Source: Luidia sarsii (taxonomy: Eukaryota > Echinodermata > Asteroidea > Paxillosida > Luidiidae). From it: 64,000 nucleotides of DNA. The translations under genes were made by a program, and so were the position numbers. Each line of letters starts with the position of its first letter. The first letter of the stretch is position 1. The DNA lies in NCBI GenBank assembly GCA_949987565.1, contig OX465112.1:14384951-14448950 (forward strand). Reading direction: 5' to 3'. Below are positions 1 to 9,735 of the stretch, one piece after another. The notes beneath the pieces were generated by a model. That model was not told the origin of the DNA. It saw nothing but the letters and a program-made list of their open reading frames with translations, and did not search any database.

Positions 1-499
1 ACAGATATGATTTTCTCAATCTTTGCAGGACCTCTTTGTATACCCAATCGTACTTTTTTGGGGCTCGACAGTATCAGATGAAGCATGAAGATTGAACAGA
101 CGATACATATAGTGTTATGAGCCACTGGTAAAGGTTGACTGAATGTGTTTCACATTTGCGACATGTACAGTGTTTGGAAAAGAGCTTTGCAACTTGCGGT
201 GTAAAGGGCAAGGTTTTTGCAGTCTTTAAAGGTGCATACAAAACCCTTTTTAAAGACCTATTTTTGACATCCCCAGGTTTGACCTTCCAGTATGTTGAGT
301 TTTCCAAATCTTCTTTTTAATCCGTCCATTTTTTCTTCCGTGCATTGAGAAAAATGTTTCACAGTTGTCTTTATATTTTTGATCGAGAACTTGGTATTCA
401 TGCTTACGAATAAAACAATTTGAAGAGAATTCTTTGTTTGAGTGTAATGTTTGGGGTTAGGTTCATGCCTGTAAGAGCTGACAGGAGGGGTTGGCATGC
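1..499. other. non-coding flank, no gene seen
   Basis: Mixed-composition sequence before the minisatellite. The short open frames on both strands overlap each other and show no recognisable domain. I see no RNA gene or repeat here. Confidence 0.6.
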
Positions 500-1664
500 A
501 TATGAATTGTAATGGATGGGTGGGTGGGTTTCATGGTGGATCAGGGGTGGGTTTTTGTGTATGGGTGGATGGAAGGTTGGGAGGGTTTGTTTGGGTTTGG
601 TGGGATTGTGGATGGGTGGATGAGAGGGTTTGTTGGGTGGGATTGTGGATGGGTGGATGAGAGGGTTTGTTGGGTGGGATTGTGAATGGGTGGATGAGAG
701 GGTTAGTTGGGTGGGATTGTGGATGGGTGGATGAGAGGGTTTGTTCGGTGGGATTGTGGATTGGTGGATGAGAGGGTTTGTTGGGTGGGATTGTGGATGG
801 GTGGATGAGAGGGTTTGTTGGGTGGGATTTTGGATTGGTGGATGAGAGGGTTTGTTGGGTGGGATTGTGGATGGGTGGATGAGACGGTTTGTTTGGTGGG
901 ATTGTGGATTGGTGGATGAGAGGGTTTGTTGGGTGGGATTGTGGATGGGTGGATGAGAGGGTTTGTTCAGTTGGATTGTGGATGGGTGGATGAGAGGGTT
1001 TGTTTGGTGGGATTGTGGATGGGTGGATGAGAGGGTTTGTTCAGTTGGATTGTGGATGGGTGGATGAGAGGGTTTGTTTGGTGGGATTGTGGATGGGTGG
1101 ATGAGAGGGTTTGTTCGGTGGGATTGTGGATGGGTGGATGAGAGGGTTTGTTCAGTTGGATTGTGGATGGGTGGATGAGAGGGTTTGTTTGGTGGGATTG
1201 TGGATGGGTGGATGAGAGGGTTTGTTCGGTGGGATTGTGAATGGGTGGATGAGACGGTTTGTTGGGTGGGATTTTGGATGGGTGGATGAGAGGGTTTGTT
1301 CGGTGGGATTGTGGATGGGTGGATGGGAGGGTTTGTTGGGTGGGATTGTGGATGGGTGGATGAGAAGGTTTGTTCGGTGGGATTGTGGATGGGTGGATGA
1401 GAGGGTTTGTTCGGTGGGATTGTGGATGGGTGGATGAGAGGGTTTGTTCGGTTGGATTGTGGATGGGTGGATGAGAGGGTTTGGTGGGATTGTGGATGGG
1501 TGGATGAGAGGGTTTGTTCGGTGGGATTGTGGATGGTTGGGTGAGAGGGTTTGTTCGGTGGAATTGTGGATGGGAGGGTTTGTTCGGTGGGGTTGTGGAT
1601 GGGTGGATGGAGGGTTTGTTCGGTGGGATTGTGGATGGGAGGGTTCGGTGGGGTTGTGGATGGG
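500..1664. repeat. 38-bp G-rich minisatellite, about 28-30 units
   Basis: Tandem array whose unit reads roughly GGGTTTGTTCGGTGGGATTG followed by TGGATGGGTGGATGAGAG (38 bp). Units vary mainly at a TTGTTGGG / TTGTTCGG / TTGTTCAG / TTGTTTGG position, so there are several unit subtypes, some arranged in alternation between about 960 and 1200. The last units (about 1540-1664) are shortened. Because 38 is not a multiple of 3, a reading frame shifts every unit; the minus strand is free of stops in all three phases, giving a 421-codon open frame (404-1669) rich in Pro, His, Ser, Thr and Asn. On the plus strand one phase contains TGA. I treat this as a satellite, not a gene. The G-rich strand could form G-quadruplexes. 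Confidence 0.95.
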
Positions 1665-2724
1665 CCCATTTCTGATTATATCAGACCGATTGTTAGCCTA
1701 TAGACAAGCCACTTTTCGGCCAACATTTAACAGTGCAGTTTCACTGGTACATAATGTAATTGTCTGGAGGTCTAGTGTGGACAATAAGGCACTAGTACGA
1801 CTTGGTACTGCTGAGAATGGTAAAAGAAACAAAGTACAGTACTTGCTATATTCGACGTACTGTATTCTAAGTCGGGGATGGCCCTGCTAATGGGTGGAAT
1901 TTGGCAATAAAAGTGCAGGACATTGCAAAATTGGGAAATAACGAGGTCAATTCTGGCCTGGGTCTAGATACAAACGACGTTACTCGGGCTTTGAATTGAG
2001 CGCGTTACAACCTCTAATGGTAGGCCCTATCTTTTACTCTGGTGGCCGTTCTTTTGTCTTTTGTCAATGCGTATTACGATACTGAATGATCCCAATTCAA
2101 AGTACATTCAACATCACGACGAGACTGTAATGGGTTGTTTCGCTGCACGTCTTGCTGCACGTCTTCCCATCCGAATAGATGTGTGTGGGGGCAGATATGG
2201 TTGCTCCTAATGTTTCAGCCCACTCCGCACGACAAAGGCTCAGAATATGAAGCAATGGAGTGTCTGCTGCCACCAAGAGGGGAGCAAAGGCCCAGTTTGG
2301 ACCAGAGCCCTAATTGACGGCAATGGTCAAGAATCAATCTAGTTGCCAGATGACCTCTACAATGTAGTACATGTACTTCGATTCTACTAAAGGCGAGTTT
2401 ACACAAGACTCTATAAGCCAGGCTATATAATATCAGCTGCAAACAATGAAATGCTGATTTAGTATGACCGGAACACAATGACAGAACTTCAAGAACGTGC
2501 GAGCTGACGATGGCCTATACGTTATTACGCAGACTGTTATTAACCATGTACGCAAACCACACTTTAAGAAACGATAGGGAGGGTATAGGCCCTATATATC
2601 CAGGTCCAATCAAAGTCATGCCTGTTTTCTTTATTCAGTGGCTAAATAAAGATACCTCGTCTCTGCAAGGAGACCTTTCCGATAGTTGAGTTCGCAAGCA
2701 ACCTCGCAGTGATGAGTTGTGATT
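1665..2724. other. non-coding stretch, nothing recognised
   Basis: No gene, RNA or clear repeat recognised. Short overlapping open frames only. The segment ends where the 660-bp tandem duplication begins. Confidence 0.5.
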
Positions 2725-3384
2725 TTAACCCAGCCCGGCCCGATCCACCGATGCCTGTAATGCGTTTATGACCGTGCAGTCTGCTGCCATGCCATTTTGA
2801 CTCCCATAATTCCCCGCAAGTTTGTTTTTCTTCCATTCCGTGTTGTTAATTCTGCGTTGCCTTAGCATTGCCTCGGGACGCAGTCATTCGGAGAAAGTGG
2901 ACAGGGAGAAGGGGGTAGCGGGGGGGGGGGTGGTGCAGTCCGTCACTTTTCCTTACCTACCTGTCGAATTCACGATGCATCATAACCCATCTTCCCGTCC
3001 AATGTACGATTCCGTTCCGAGACATCCCTCGTTCTACTGACTCCCGTGAGGCTCACCCCGGGTCGAGGCCGTCTTTTTCTCCCCTCGTGGATACTTGCCG
3101 ACGCGGTGAAAAATATCCAGATGAATGGGGGGGGGGGAGGGCGGAGCAGATTTAGTTTCGGCCTCGTATCCATCCATTTGATCCGTCTCCGGTAGACGGT
3201 TAGAGGAGGAGGTGGCTTTGTTGTCCTACAATCCTTGAATTTGATGGACCTTCCCGGAGAAAGTCTTTTCCGGTCAAACCATTCCGACGATTCTCATTTA
3301 CACTGTCTTGTCTTGTCATTTCAACCAGCATTGAGCCTGGTACGGCCCTTCAGGCAAATCTCATTCTCAAGGACATTATTATTA
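2725..3384. repeat. tandem duplication, unit 1 (about 660 bp)
   Basis: This segment is repeated immediately downstream at 3385-4043 with an offset of 660 bp. Both start with TTAACCCAGCCCGGCCCGAT and end in a CATTATTATTAT-like tract. Both contain a poly-G run near the middle (about 2920 and 3580) and a second near 3130 and 3785. A 67-codon minus-strand open frame (2970-3173) is present in both units with one residue changed (H to Y), but it spans a poly-C run and looks accidental. Confidence 0.93.
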
Positions 3385-4043
3385 TTAACCCAGCCCGGCC
3401 CGATCCACCGATGCCTGTAATGCGTTTATGACCGTGCAGTCTGCTGCCATGCCATTTTGACTCCCATAATTCCCCGCAAGTTTGTTTTTCTTCCATTCCG
3501 TGTTGTTAATTCTGCGTTGCCTTAGCATTGCCTCGGGACGCAGTCATTCGGAGAAAGTGGACAGGGAGAAGGGGGTAGCGGGGGCGGGGGGTGCAGTCCG
3601 TCCCTTTTCCTTACCTACCTGTCGAATTCACGATGCATCATAACCCATCTTCCCGTCCAATGTACGATTCCGTTCCGACACATCCCTCGTTCTACTGACT
3701 CCCGTGAGGCTCACCCCGGGTCGAGGCCGTCTTTTTCTCCCCTCGTAGATACTTGCCGACGCGGTGAAAAATATCCAGATGAATGGGGGGGGGGGAGGGC
3801 GGAGCAGATTTAGTTTCGGCCTCGTATCCATCCATTTGATCCGTCTCCGGTAGACGGTTAGAGGAGGAGGTGGCTTTGTTGTCCTACAAGCCTTGATGGA
3901 CCTTAGCTTGCCGGAGAAAGTCTTTTCCGGTCAAACCATTCCGACGATTCTCATTTACACTGTCTTGTCTTGTCATTTCAACCAGCATTGAGCCTGGTAC
4001 GGCCCTTCAGGCAAATCTTATTCTCAAGGAGACATTATTATTA
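3385..4043. repeat. tandem duplication, unit 2 (about 660 bp)
   Basis: Near-identical copy of 2725-3384. Visible differences are a shorter poly-G run at about 3581, single-base changes (for example GAGACATCC versus GACACATCC near 3020 and 3678), and a small rearrangement near 3895 where the text TTGATGGACCTT is followed by AGCTTGCCGG instead of CCCGG. Divergence is only a few per cent, so the duplication is recent, or it is two haplotypes joined by assembly. Confidence 0.93.
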
Positions 4044-4194
4044 TATTATCTTTTTTCAATTTCCTCATCCCTGCGCAATGATGTCATTTTCAGATGATTA
4101 CCGTTCGTCAAACCCGCTTGCAATTCGGAGAAGAGTGGAAATTGACCGGCCAAATGGAGGAATTAATTTCAAAGAATAGGGGACATCTCACTAA

Positions 4195-4260
4195 GCGGTG
4201 ACTTGAACCCTGGACCTATAGATTTGAATCAATGCGCGCTTTGCCGAACAAATACTTTTA
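4195..4260 (-). repeat. possible tRNA-derived SINE remnant
   Basis: Read on the minus strand, a B-box-like GGGTTCAAGTCAC (4200-4212) follows a degenerate A-box-like CGGCAAAGCGCG about 40 bases upstream. This spacing resembles a tRNA-type pol III promoter. No full cloverleaf can be folded by eye, so a SINE head rather than a tRNA gene is the likelier reading. Confidence 0.3.
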
Positions 4261-4361
4261 TTTGATTTTTGGGCTCGCTTCGATGGCGTGAGGACGTTCT
4301 CTTTAGCTTTGTATGTTGAGCAGGCCTGCTACACGGGCTTGCCGCTGGGACCATTCAACCT

Positions 4362-4930
4362 TTTCGACGTTCGCAAAGCATCATGGGTATAGATGACAAA
4401 CTCACCGTCTTTTTATCGCACAACTCTATGGGAAAGCACTTATAAATTCGTGATTTGTTTTATTTTTTTCTCCAAAAACTAGATGGAGTTCAGAAATGAA
4501 ACACACACATAACTTTTGTCAAGATACAAGCAACAATATTTTTTTTTGAAACGTTCAGTGGATAGTTTCGGAGAAATCAGTGAAAATTCCCTTTAGTTGG
4601 TGACTGGATGGCAAGCGCGGTTCGCACATGCAGCTTCGCGCATGCGTACACAGCGCGTCGCTAGCTGTATGCGGTCACCGCGTTGCCATCCAGTTATCAC
4701 CAACGGAATCCCCTCTAATTTCTCCGAAACTACCCCACTCAACGTTCCGACCAAAACTGTATTTTGTTGCTGGTATATAGACGAACAATCCGTGTGAGTT
4801 TCATTTCTGAACTCCATCTAGTTTTTGGAGAAAAAAAAAATCACGAACTTAAGTGCTTTGCCGTAGAGTTGTGCGATAAAAAGACGGCGAGTTTGTCATC
4901 TATACCCATGATGCCTTGCGAACGTCGAAA
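4362..4930. mobile_element. foldback element, near-complete inverted repeat
   Basis: The left half starting TTTCGACGTTCGCAA (4362) is mirrored by a right half ending TTGCGAACGTCGAAA (4930). The two arms, each about 280 bases, match closely over most of their length, including the segments around the 12-mer CTAGATGGAGTT (left, about 4480) and its reverse complement near 4815. The centre lies near 4646 in a GC-rich spacer with CGCGCATGCG. There is no coding potential; the open frames on both strands arise from the symmetry. This is the structure expected of a MITE or foldback transposon. I could not identify a target-site duplication. Confidence 0.88.
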
Positions 4931-5102
4931 CTGCGGGCACTGTGCTCTATGTATAATGACAATTGTGTGGAGTGCCAGGGTTATATAACTACGGTTGCAA
5001 TTCACATTGGTATGTGCATACAATGGTCGCCGGAAAACCAGAGAACATGGCGCTACCGAAGGTGGCGGTTCGCGATATTTTTTTTCAGTATCACAGAATT
5101 TC

Positions 5103-5384
5103 GCTATGGGCCCATGTGTTTGTGCACAAACAAAGTATGAGTCTCAGGTCACTCAGATCATGGAGGAAGGACATGCTCAGATTGAGTTTCAGGTCACTCA
5201 GATTGAGTTTCAGGTCACTCGGATTGTTCACGTACGTTGTATTCACTGTGCAGAAAGCCTTTATTGGCTGTGCAGAAAGCCTATCCCTAGCTTTAACTTC
5301 AACTGGTATATCCCCCTCCCCTCCCTTCTTTACCCCCACCCCGTGAATAATATTGTTTGTGCACAAACATAATGGGCCCATAGC
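5103..5384 (+). mobile_element. foldback element with doubly palindromic ends, copy 1
   Basis: Both ends carry GCTATGGGCCCAT, then a 2-3 base spacer, then GTTTGTGCACAAAC, in inverted orientation, so each end contains two perfect short palindromes (ATGGGCCCAT and GTTTGTGCACAAAC). The interior has two to three tandem copies of a roughly 20-base unit, CAGATTGAGTTTCAGGTCA, at 5155-5225. Weaker inverted similarity continues outward to about 5040 and 5440 (GAACATGGCG on the left, GGCCATGTTGGCGC on the right), so the whole element may be nearer 400 bp. A second copy in opposite orientation is at 28136-28316. Confidence 0.85.
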
Positions 5385-5449
5385 GAATATGTGGTACGGA
5401 TACAAAATCGCTGCCGGTGCAGGCGGCCATGTTGGCGCGTGTAATCAAG

Positions 5450-6515
5450 GGACGGGTGCCACGCATCCCAGCGGGAAGTCAGCCTATGCCTCATTGCATG
5501 CCGCTGGGTCAGCAGTAAGCAGACTGGAGACTCCCTGGACGATCGGATGCAAGCGGGGAGGTTCATGGCCGAGCGGTAGTCCTAGAACCCCAGCCTGTTA
5601 GAAGAGGGGCGATGAGCTTAACTACACTCCGATTAATTGGCCCTGCGGCTGGCGCGGTGAGTTTTATATGAGAATTATTTCAAATTTTATGGGGGGGGGC
5701 GGACTGTAGTTTGAGCGGTTTTTCGGTTTTCCAGGTTTTTTCAGTTTTGCCTTGGAGATGGTTTTCGGATTTGATTTTTGCAAAACCGTGAATGTTTTAT
5801 CACCTTTGTGGGGTTTTTTTCACATTAGTTAAAGATGCAAACAATTATGTTTTGTGTCAGAAATTTAAGGCATTTGTCGACCAAATCTTCACTAAAAAAA
5901 CCCTTACGGGATCGTACTCATCATCGTGATTTGTGCACGCTGCGAGACAGCCGTCCAGTGTATGTGCACCCAGTACGTCCGCAATGATTAGTAGACTTCC
6001 ACCAGTCCTTACACACTTGTTTTCTAACAAATAAAGTAATATGATATACGAAAATGTTGCAAACTGCTTACTGACTAAAATTACCAAAATGTAAATCTTA
6101 ATATTTATTACAGGCATAGTTTATAGAGCCAGATAGAGCTCAGTATGATAACAAGTTACCAACGATGTTTCGTGTTTCGCGGTCAACCGAAGTACGTGCT
6201 CCGACCTGTCCAACAAATCAATGCCGAACGTGCATTATTTGTCTACCGGATATAAACTTAAGATCATTCGACTAATTGTAAAGGCTTCTCAAAAACCTGG
6301 GCTTGTGAAAAAATATTGAATGTAGACTTCTTGTCTTCTAGAGCAGTTTGAGAGACGTTATTGCGCGACGAAAATCGTTCAACTTGACCCCAAAGCCGAG
6401 CGTTATGAAACCTTGGACAAAATGGACGCACAGTGCACCCGCCGACTTCGACAATTTTCAATAATTTATTTCATGGAAAAAAAATAACGTTTTCGTGTTT
6501 TCCCGTCCCTCAAAA
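5450..6515. other. non-coding; contains one retroelement-end scrap
   Basis: No gene recognised. At about 6045-6105 the minus strand reads AAGATTTACATTTTGGTAAT then TTTTAGTCAGTAAGCAG, which matches the downstream part of the retroelement fragment at 18985-19205. The rest, including the AT-rich part at 5640-5870, shows nothing I can name. Confidence 0.5.
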
Positions 6516-6520
6516 GAAAT

Positions 6521-6652
6521 GCCGTCATCAGGAGGATGTTCTCCTGATGACGGCCAGAGCATACTGGTCGAAACGTCGAGTTACCACTCAGGTTCTTTTC
6601 AGAACCAGACCTCTAAGAGACCTTATGCATGGTGTCACCGCAAACCTTCCTA
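6521..6652 (+). mobile_element. retroelement-end fragment with hammerhead-like core
   Basis: A perfect 14-bp stem (6521-6534 with 6541-6554) overlaps the string CTGATGA (6544-6550). This is followed by a 6-bp stem GGCCAG/CTGGTC (6552-6557, 6564-6569) and then GAAAC (6570-6574). CTGATGA, a stem II, and GAAAC are the conserved core of hammerhead ribozymes, which are known in Penelope-like retroelements and retrozymes. A second hairpin GGTTCT/AGAACC follows at 6591-6606. The segment ends with TGCATGGTGTCACCGCAAAC, found again at 41112. One base between CTGATGA and stem II, and the unclear stem III and cleavage triplet, leave activity doubtful. Confidence 0.4.
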
Positions 6653-8054
6653 TATTAAAATACATGTAACTGTTTTTCCAACAGAAGTGGTAACTTTCTC
6701 TTGACTTCTGGTGAGAGTAGTTTCCCTACTCAAGTAACGTCATATCAAAAGTTCACGAAGAGTAAAATTGAATATCGAGCTATAGCGATAATGGTCTCAC
6801 CAGCTCCCAGTGTACATTTTACAAATGTAGCACGACTGGAAAACAGCGATTACTATAACAGCGTGACGTATTGATTGTTTGCATAAACATAACCGTCCGC
6901 AGACGGATGTACTGTCTTAAAGAGACGCTAAGGATAAGTGCATGGACAAGTATTGCTGAAGTAAAATGAGGTAAGTTTCAACGACCACTTCATCGAGTCA
7001 GTCAGTTCTGTCGTGAACATTTCGTTACACCCTCTGTGAGATTGTAAAGCGTTTACTTTACCACTTCGTACCTATACACGAATTTCTCAATATTTTTAGT
7101 GGAGCCCATTCTAGCGAGCAGACGTTTTCCGTGGATAAAGTGCTGGCACTTTGTTGGCATGGAAGGATACTTATAGCTGCCGCCTCTGCGGTACGATCAT
7201 ATTCAGCTATATAGGTAGGCCCGCTGCGCCGTTGGAGTCCCCCGTTGCTATGGATTTACGGGTGCTGCAATTTATTGCTGTGGGTAGAGCACTCTGTTGG
7301 CAACGAGAATGGCAATTCCTCGGCTAGGAGTAGACTGTACTTTTCGGCTGTTGATGTGAGCGTACTTTTTGGCGGCGTGACACAGTACTGAAGCAGTCGC
7401 TCTGTGCGGTACCCAGTGGCGTGTCTCTTTACCCAAAGATGCACTGGATAGTCCATGCCCTCCATTAGGAGGTGCAGACGTGCACGTGTTTCCATCACAT
7501 TTGTACTTTTGCTTTACCCACGGGACTCTCTGATTCCGATGTCCACATTGTGCGATTGGCGGAAAAGCGAAAGGGGTTTTCGTTTCTGTCGGAAAGTTCG
7601 AGTAGTCGTTAATCCATGGTTTCAAAAGATGTCTTGAGTTGATGTCATTCACATGACGCCATTTATTCTATGTAGGACACCCTCTGTCACAATGTCAGTC
7701 ATAGGTGTTTTTTTCTTTCCACATTGATCGCTGCATGAGCTTGGTGGCGCGGTTGCTTCTGTTACTTTGGTCCTATATGACGTCGATGCAAAATCTTACC
7801 GTCCAATGTGCTGTGATTGATGACTAAAAGGCTTTGGAAAATGCAAGCGTACATGATGGGGTCACTTAGCACGTCGGACACGCTATTGAACCTAAAGCAC
7901 ACTTCCTCGTTCCTATTGTGGCCACAGAGTTAATAATGCGTTGACGCTGCACCACGTGGCAAATGTTTCGTTCGTCCAGTTCTCCATGCAGAAGTAGTTC
8001 ATGAATCCATATCCATATCCAGGGCGTGTGTCACTCTTAAAGGAGGAGCCTCTC
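6653..8054. other. non-coding; perhaps further decayed retroelement body
   Basis: No intact gene. Minus-strand frames at 7256-7498 and 7272-7652 are open but I recognise no motif in them. They lie downstream (in minus-strand sense) of the retrotransposon tail at 8055-8388 and may be unrelated host sequence. No RNA gene or strong repeat was seen. Confidence 0.45.
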
Positions 8055-8388
8055 TCTGGAATGCATCCATTGACATCTGTCCTTGGCTTTTCTTTGACCA
8101 TGTGGGGCCAGATTCTCTGTTGAGGTCATCTCTCCATCGTGTCTTTGGACGTCCTGGTTTTCACGTCCAGTCTCTAGGGGTGCATTCAGTCACTCGGATG
8201 GTCCGTCTATTGTCTGAAACCCTTGGAACACGCTCTGCTCATCTGTGTTTTGCTTTGCTGATGTAGTTATAGTTGATGATGTCCAGGACTCCAGTTTGAT
8301 TTCGAATCCAGGTGTTGCGCTTTGGGGTCCTGGCGGGTGACTCCCTTGAATGCATGAGTTCACGTATGCTCTTTAATATTGCACGCGA
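8055..8388 (-). pseudogene. broken C-terminus of a non-LTR retrotransposon reverse transcriptase
   Basis: Read on the minus strand in one frame, this segment gives MHSRESPARTPKRNTWIR, then a stretch ending SKAKHR, a TGA stop (8239-8241), VSDNRRTIRVTE, a second TGA (8161-8163), and KPGRPKTRWRDDLNRESGPT followed by WSKKSQ. The GRPKTRWRDDL block followed by GPTW(S)RKAQ, preceded by a W-I-R and a K-H/W-R-W-A region, is characteristic of the extreme C-terminus of endonuclease-encoding non-LTR retrotransposons. The first stop sits where the family usually has tryptophan (TGG to TGA). The two stops are 78 bases apart, so the frame is kept without indels here. Upstream catalytic RT motifs are not visible, so this is a 5'-truncated dead copy. 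Confidence 0.75.
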
Positions 8389-9344
8389 GTGGCTCCCCTG
8401 ATGTGTGCGATGCGGGTATGGGGGGGGGGCGTTATTAAGTAAGTGTGCATCTGTATCCACACCCGGGACCAAACCGATCAATGCCCCGTTAGCCCACGCC
8501 GCGCCGTGCCTTGGCAAGTACGGCACGGCCGATGCCCGCTCACCAGACTCCGGTTAATTGGAAACCTAAGAGGCGAGTCTTCGTCATGCCGAGAAGGCAG
8601 GCCGTGCCGAGGCCTGATGACATTCGCCGGCATGCACGGCAAGAAGGCGCACGGTCAATCCGAGCGGACCCCGAGCGCTGCAAGAGCCGATTTGCTAAAC
8701 TATTTTTTCCACCTGGGATCTCTTAACGGGACTTCAATGGGTTTTCATAGATCATCGCCCGTGGATGGTCGAGGTTTTTTGTTTCCTCTCCCCTTGTTTT
8801 TTTTATTCTCTTTGGCCAGACACGTTCCTTGATGGCCCTTGGGGCGCAGGGAGTCCTTGAGCTTGCCGTCTCATGAAATACCTCCCCGGAGGAGGCTTAC
8901 CAAGCGACTCTGAAATGTCAGTCGGGGCACGAGAGCCGTCTCTGACGGGTGGGGTGGGGGGTGGGGTGGGGTGGCGAGACCGTTGCACAAGGAAAGAGGG
9001 ACGGAAAGAAAAAAAATCAATGTGCACAAAGTCCGATGAGCGGCCGGCAGCCGGATGAGATTGGAGTTTAGAGCGATGGGCCGGGCCTGAGAATTGAACG
9101 TGATTTGGGGCGATGGGATGCGGTTACAAAGTCGCCACACGCCGGGGCCGTGCTACTGCTATGCGACACGTCTGCCAAGTGTGAGTCAGTATTCCATCCC
9201 ACGGACCGTCTTCCTAGAGAAATAAAAACGGTATCTTTTCTGAGAGGAACGGGTAGGATTTCGATGAGTAATGCACACGGGGGAAGCATAATCCTTGTTT
9301 TTATCCAGTGAGCTGAGGGGCGGGCTGGGGGCAGTCCCCTCGTC
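8389..9344. other. GC-rich non-coding stretch
   Basis: Contains a poly-G run (about 8420), a GC-rich part with several GCCGTGCC / GGCACGGC words (8490-8650), and a GGGTGGGG-rich patch (8945-8975). Open frames on both strands overlap and show no domain. No gene called. Confidence 0.45.
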
Positions 9345-9434
9345 TGCAAGGTATGTGTGTGGGTGGGTGGGGTTGTGTGGGCGTGGGTGTGGGGTTATGT
9401 GGGCGTGAGTGTGGAGTGTGTGGGTGTGTGAGTA
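9345..9434. repeat. GT/GGGT-rich low-complexity tract
   Basis: Degenerate GTGGG/GTGTG repeat with G-runs, for example GTGGGTGGGTGGGG. Immediately after it, GTGCCTTGTGGA is present twice (about 9450 and 9471). Confidence 0.8.
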
Positions 9435-9499
9435 TGGGCGAATCTAGTGCCTTGTGGAGACCTATAGAAGTGCCTTGTGGAAACCTTATAGTACAATAG

Positions 9500-9735
9500 G
9501 TTGAACACATGTAGGTTCTCAAAGTGATATGCAAAAATGTAAATCTCAAAATTTAGTGGGCCTGACGTTTCGATCCTAGCAGGACCTTTCTCAAAGGCAG
9601 AGTGACAAGGACAAAACAGATACATGTACACGAAGGAAGGGGGAAGAGAGTGAACATGACACGGATGAGAGACAAAAGTCAAAGAGGAAAGCTGGTAGGG
9701 TGAGATCAAAGGGAAGGGCAAGGAGTAGGGTAGGT
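9500..9735 (-). mobile_element. retroelement-end fragment (family P), copy 1
   Basis: On the minus strand this reads pyrimidine-rich sequence, then CTGCCTTTGAGAAAGGTCC, then a short stem GGTCCT-GCT-AGGATC, then GAAACGTCAGG (9558-9600). It aligns through about 200 bases with 18985-19205 on the plus strand. The GATCGAAACGTCAG word recurs at 39301-39330, and a divergent version occurs at 60590-60625. I infer a terminal part of a Penelope-like or related retroelement. No reverse transcriptase is encoded here. Confidence 0.6.

Noticed and set aside
404..1669. 421-codon minus-strand protein
   Set aside because: Product of the 38-bp minisatellite read through all three phases; reported as a finding, not a gene.
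5567..5577. TGGCCGAGCGG, a perfect pol III A-box word as in tRNA-Leu/Ser
   Set aside because: No B-box within the expected distance and no cloverleaf pairing.
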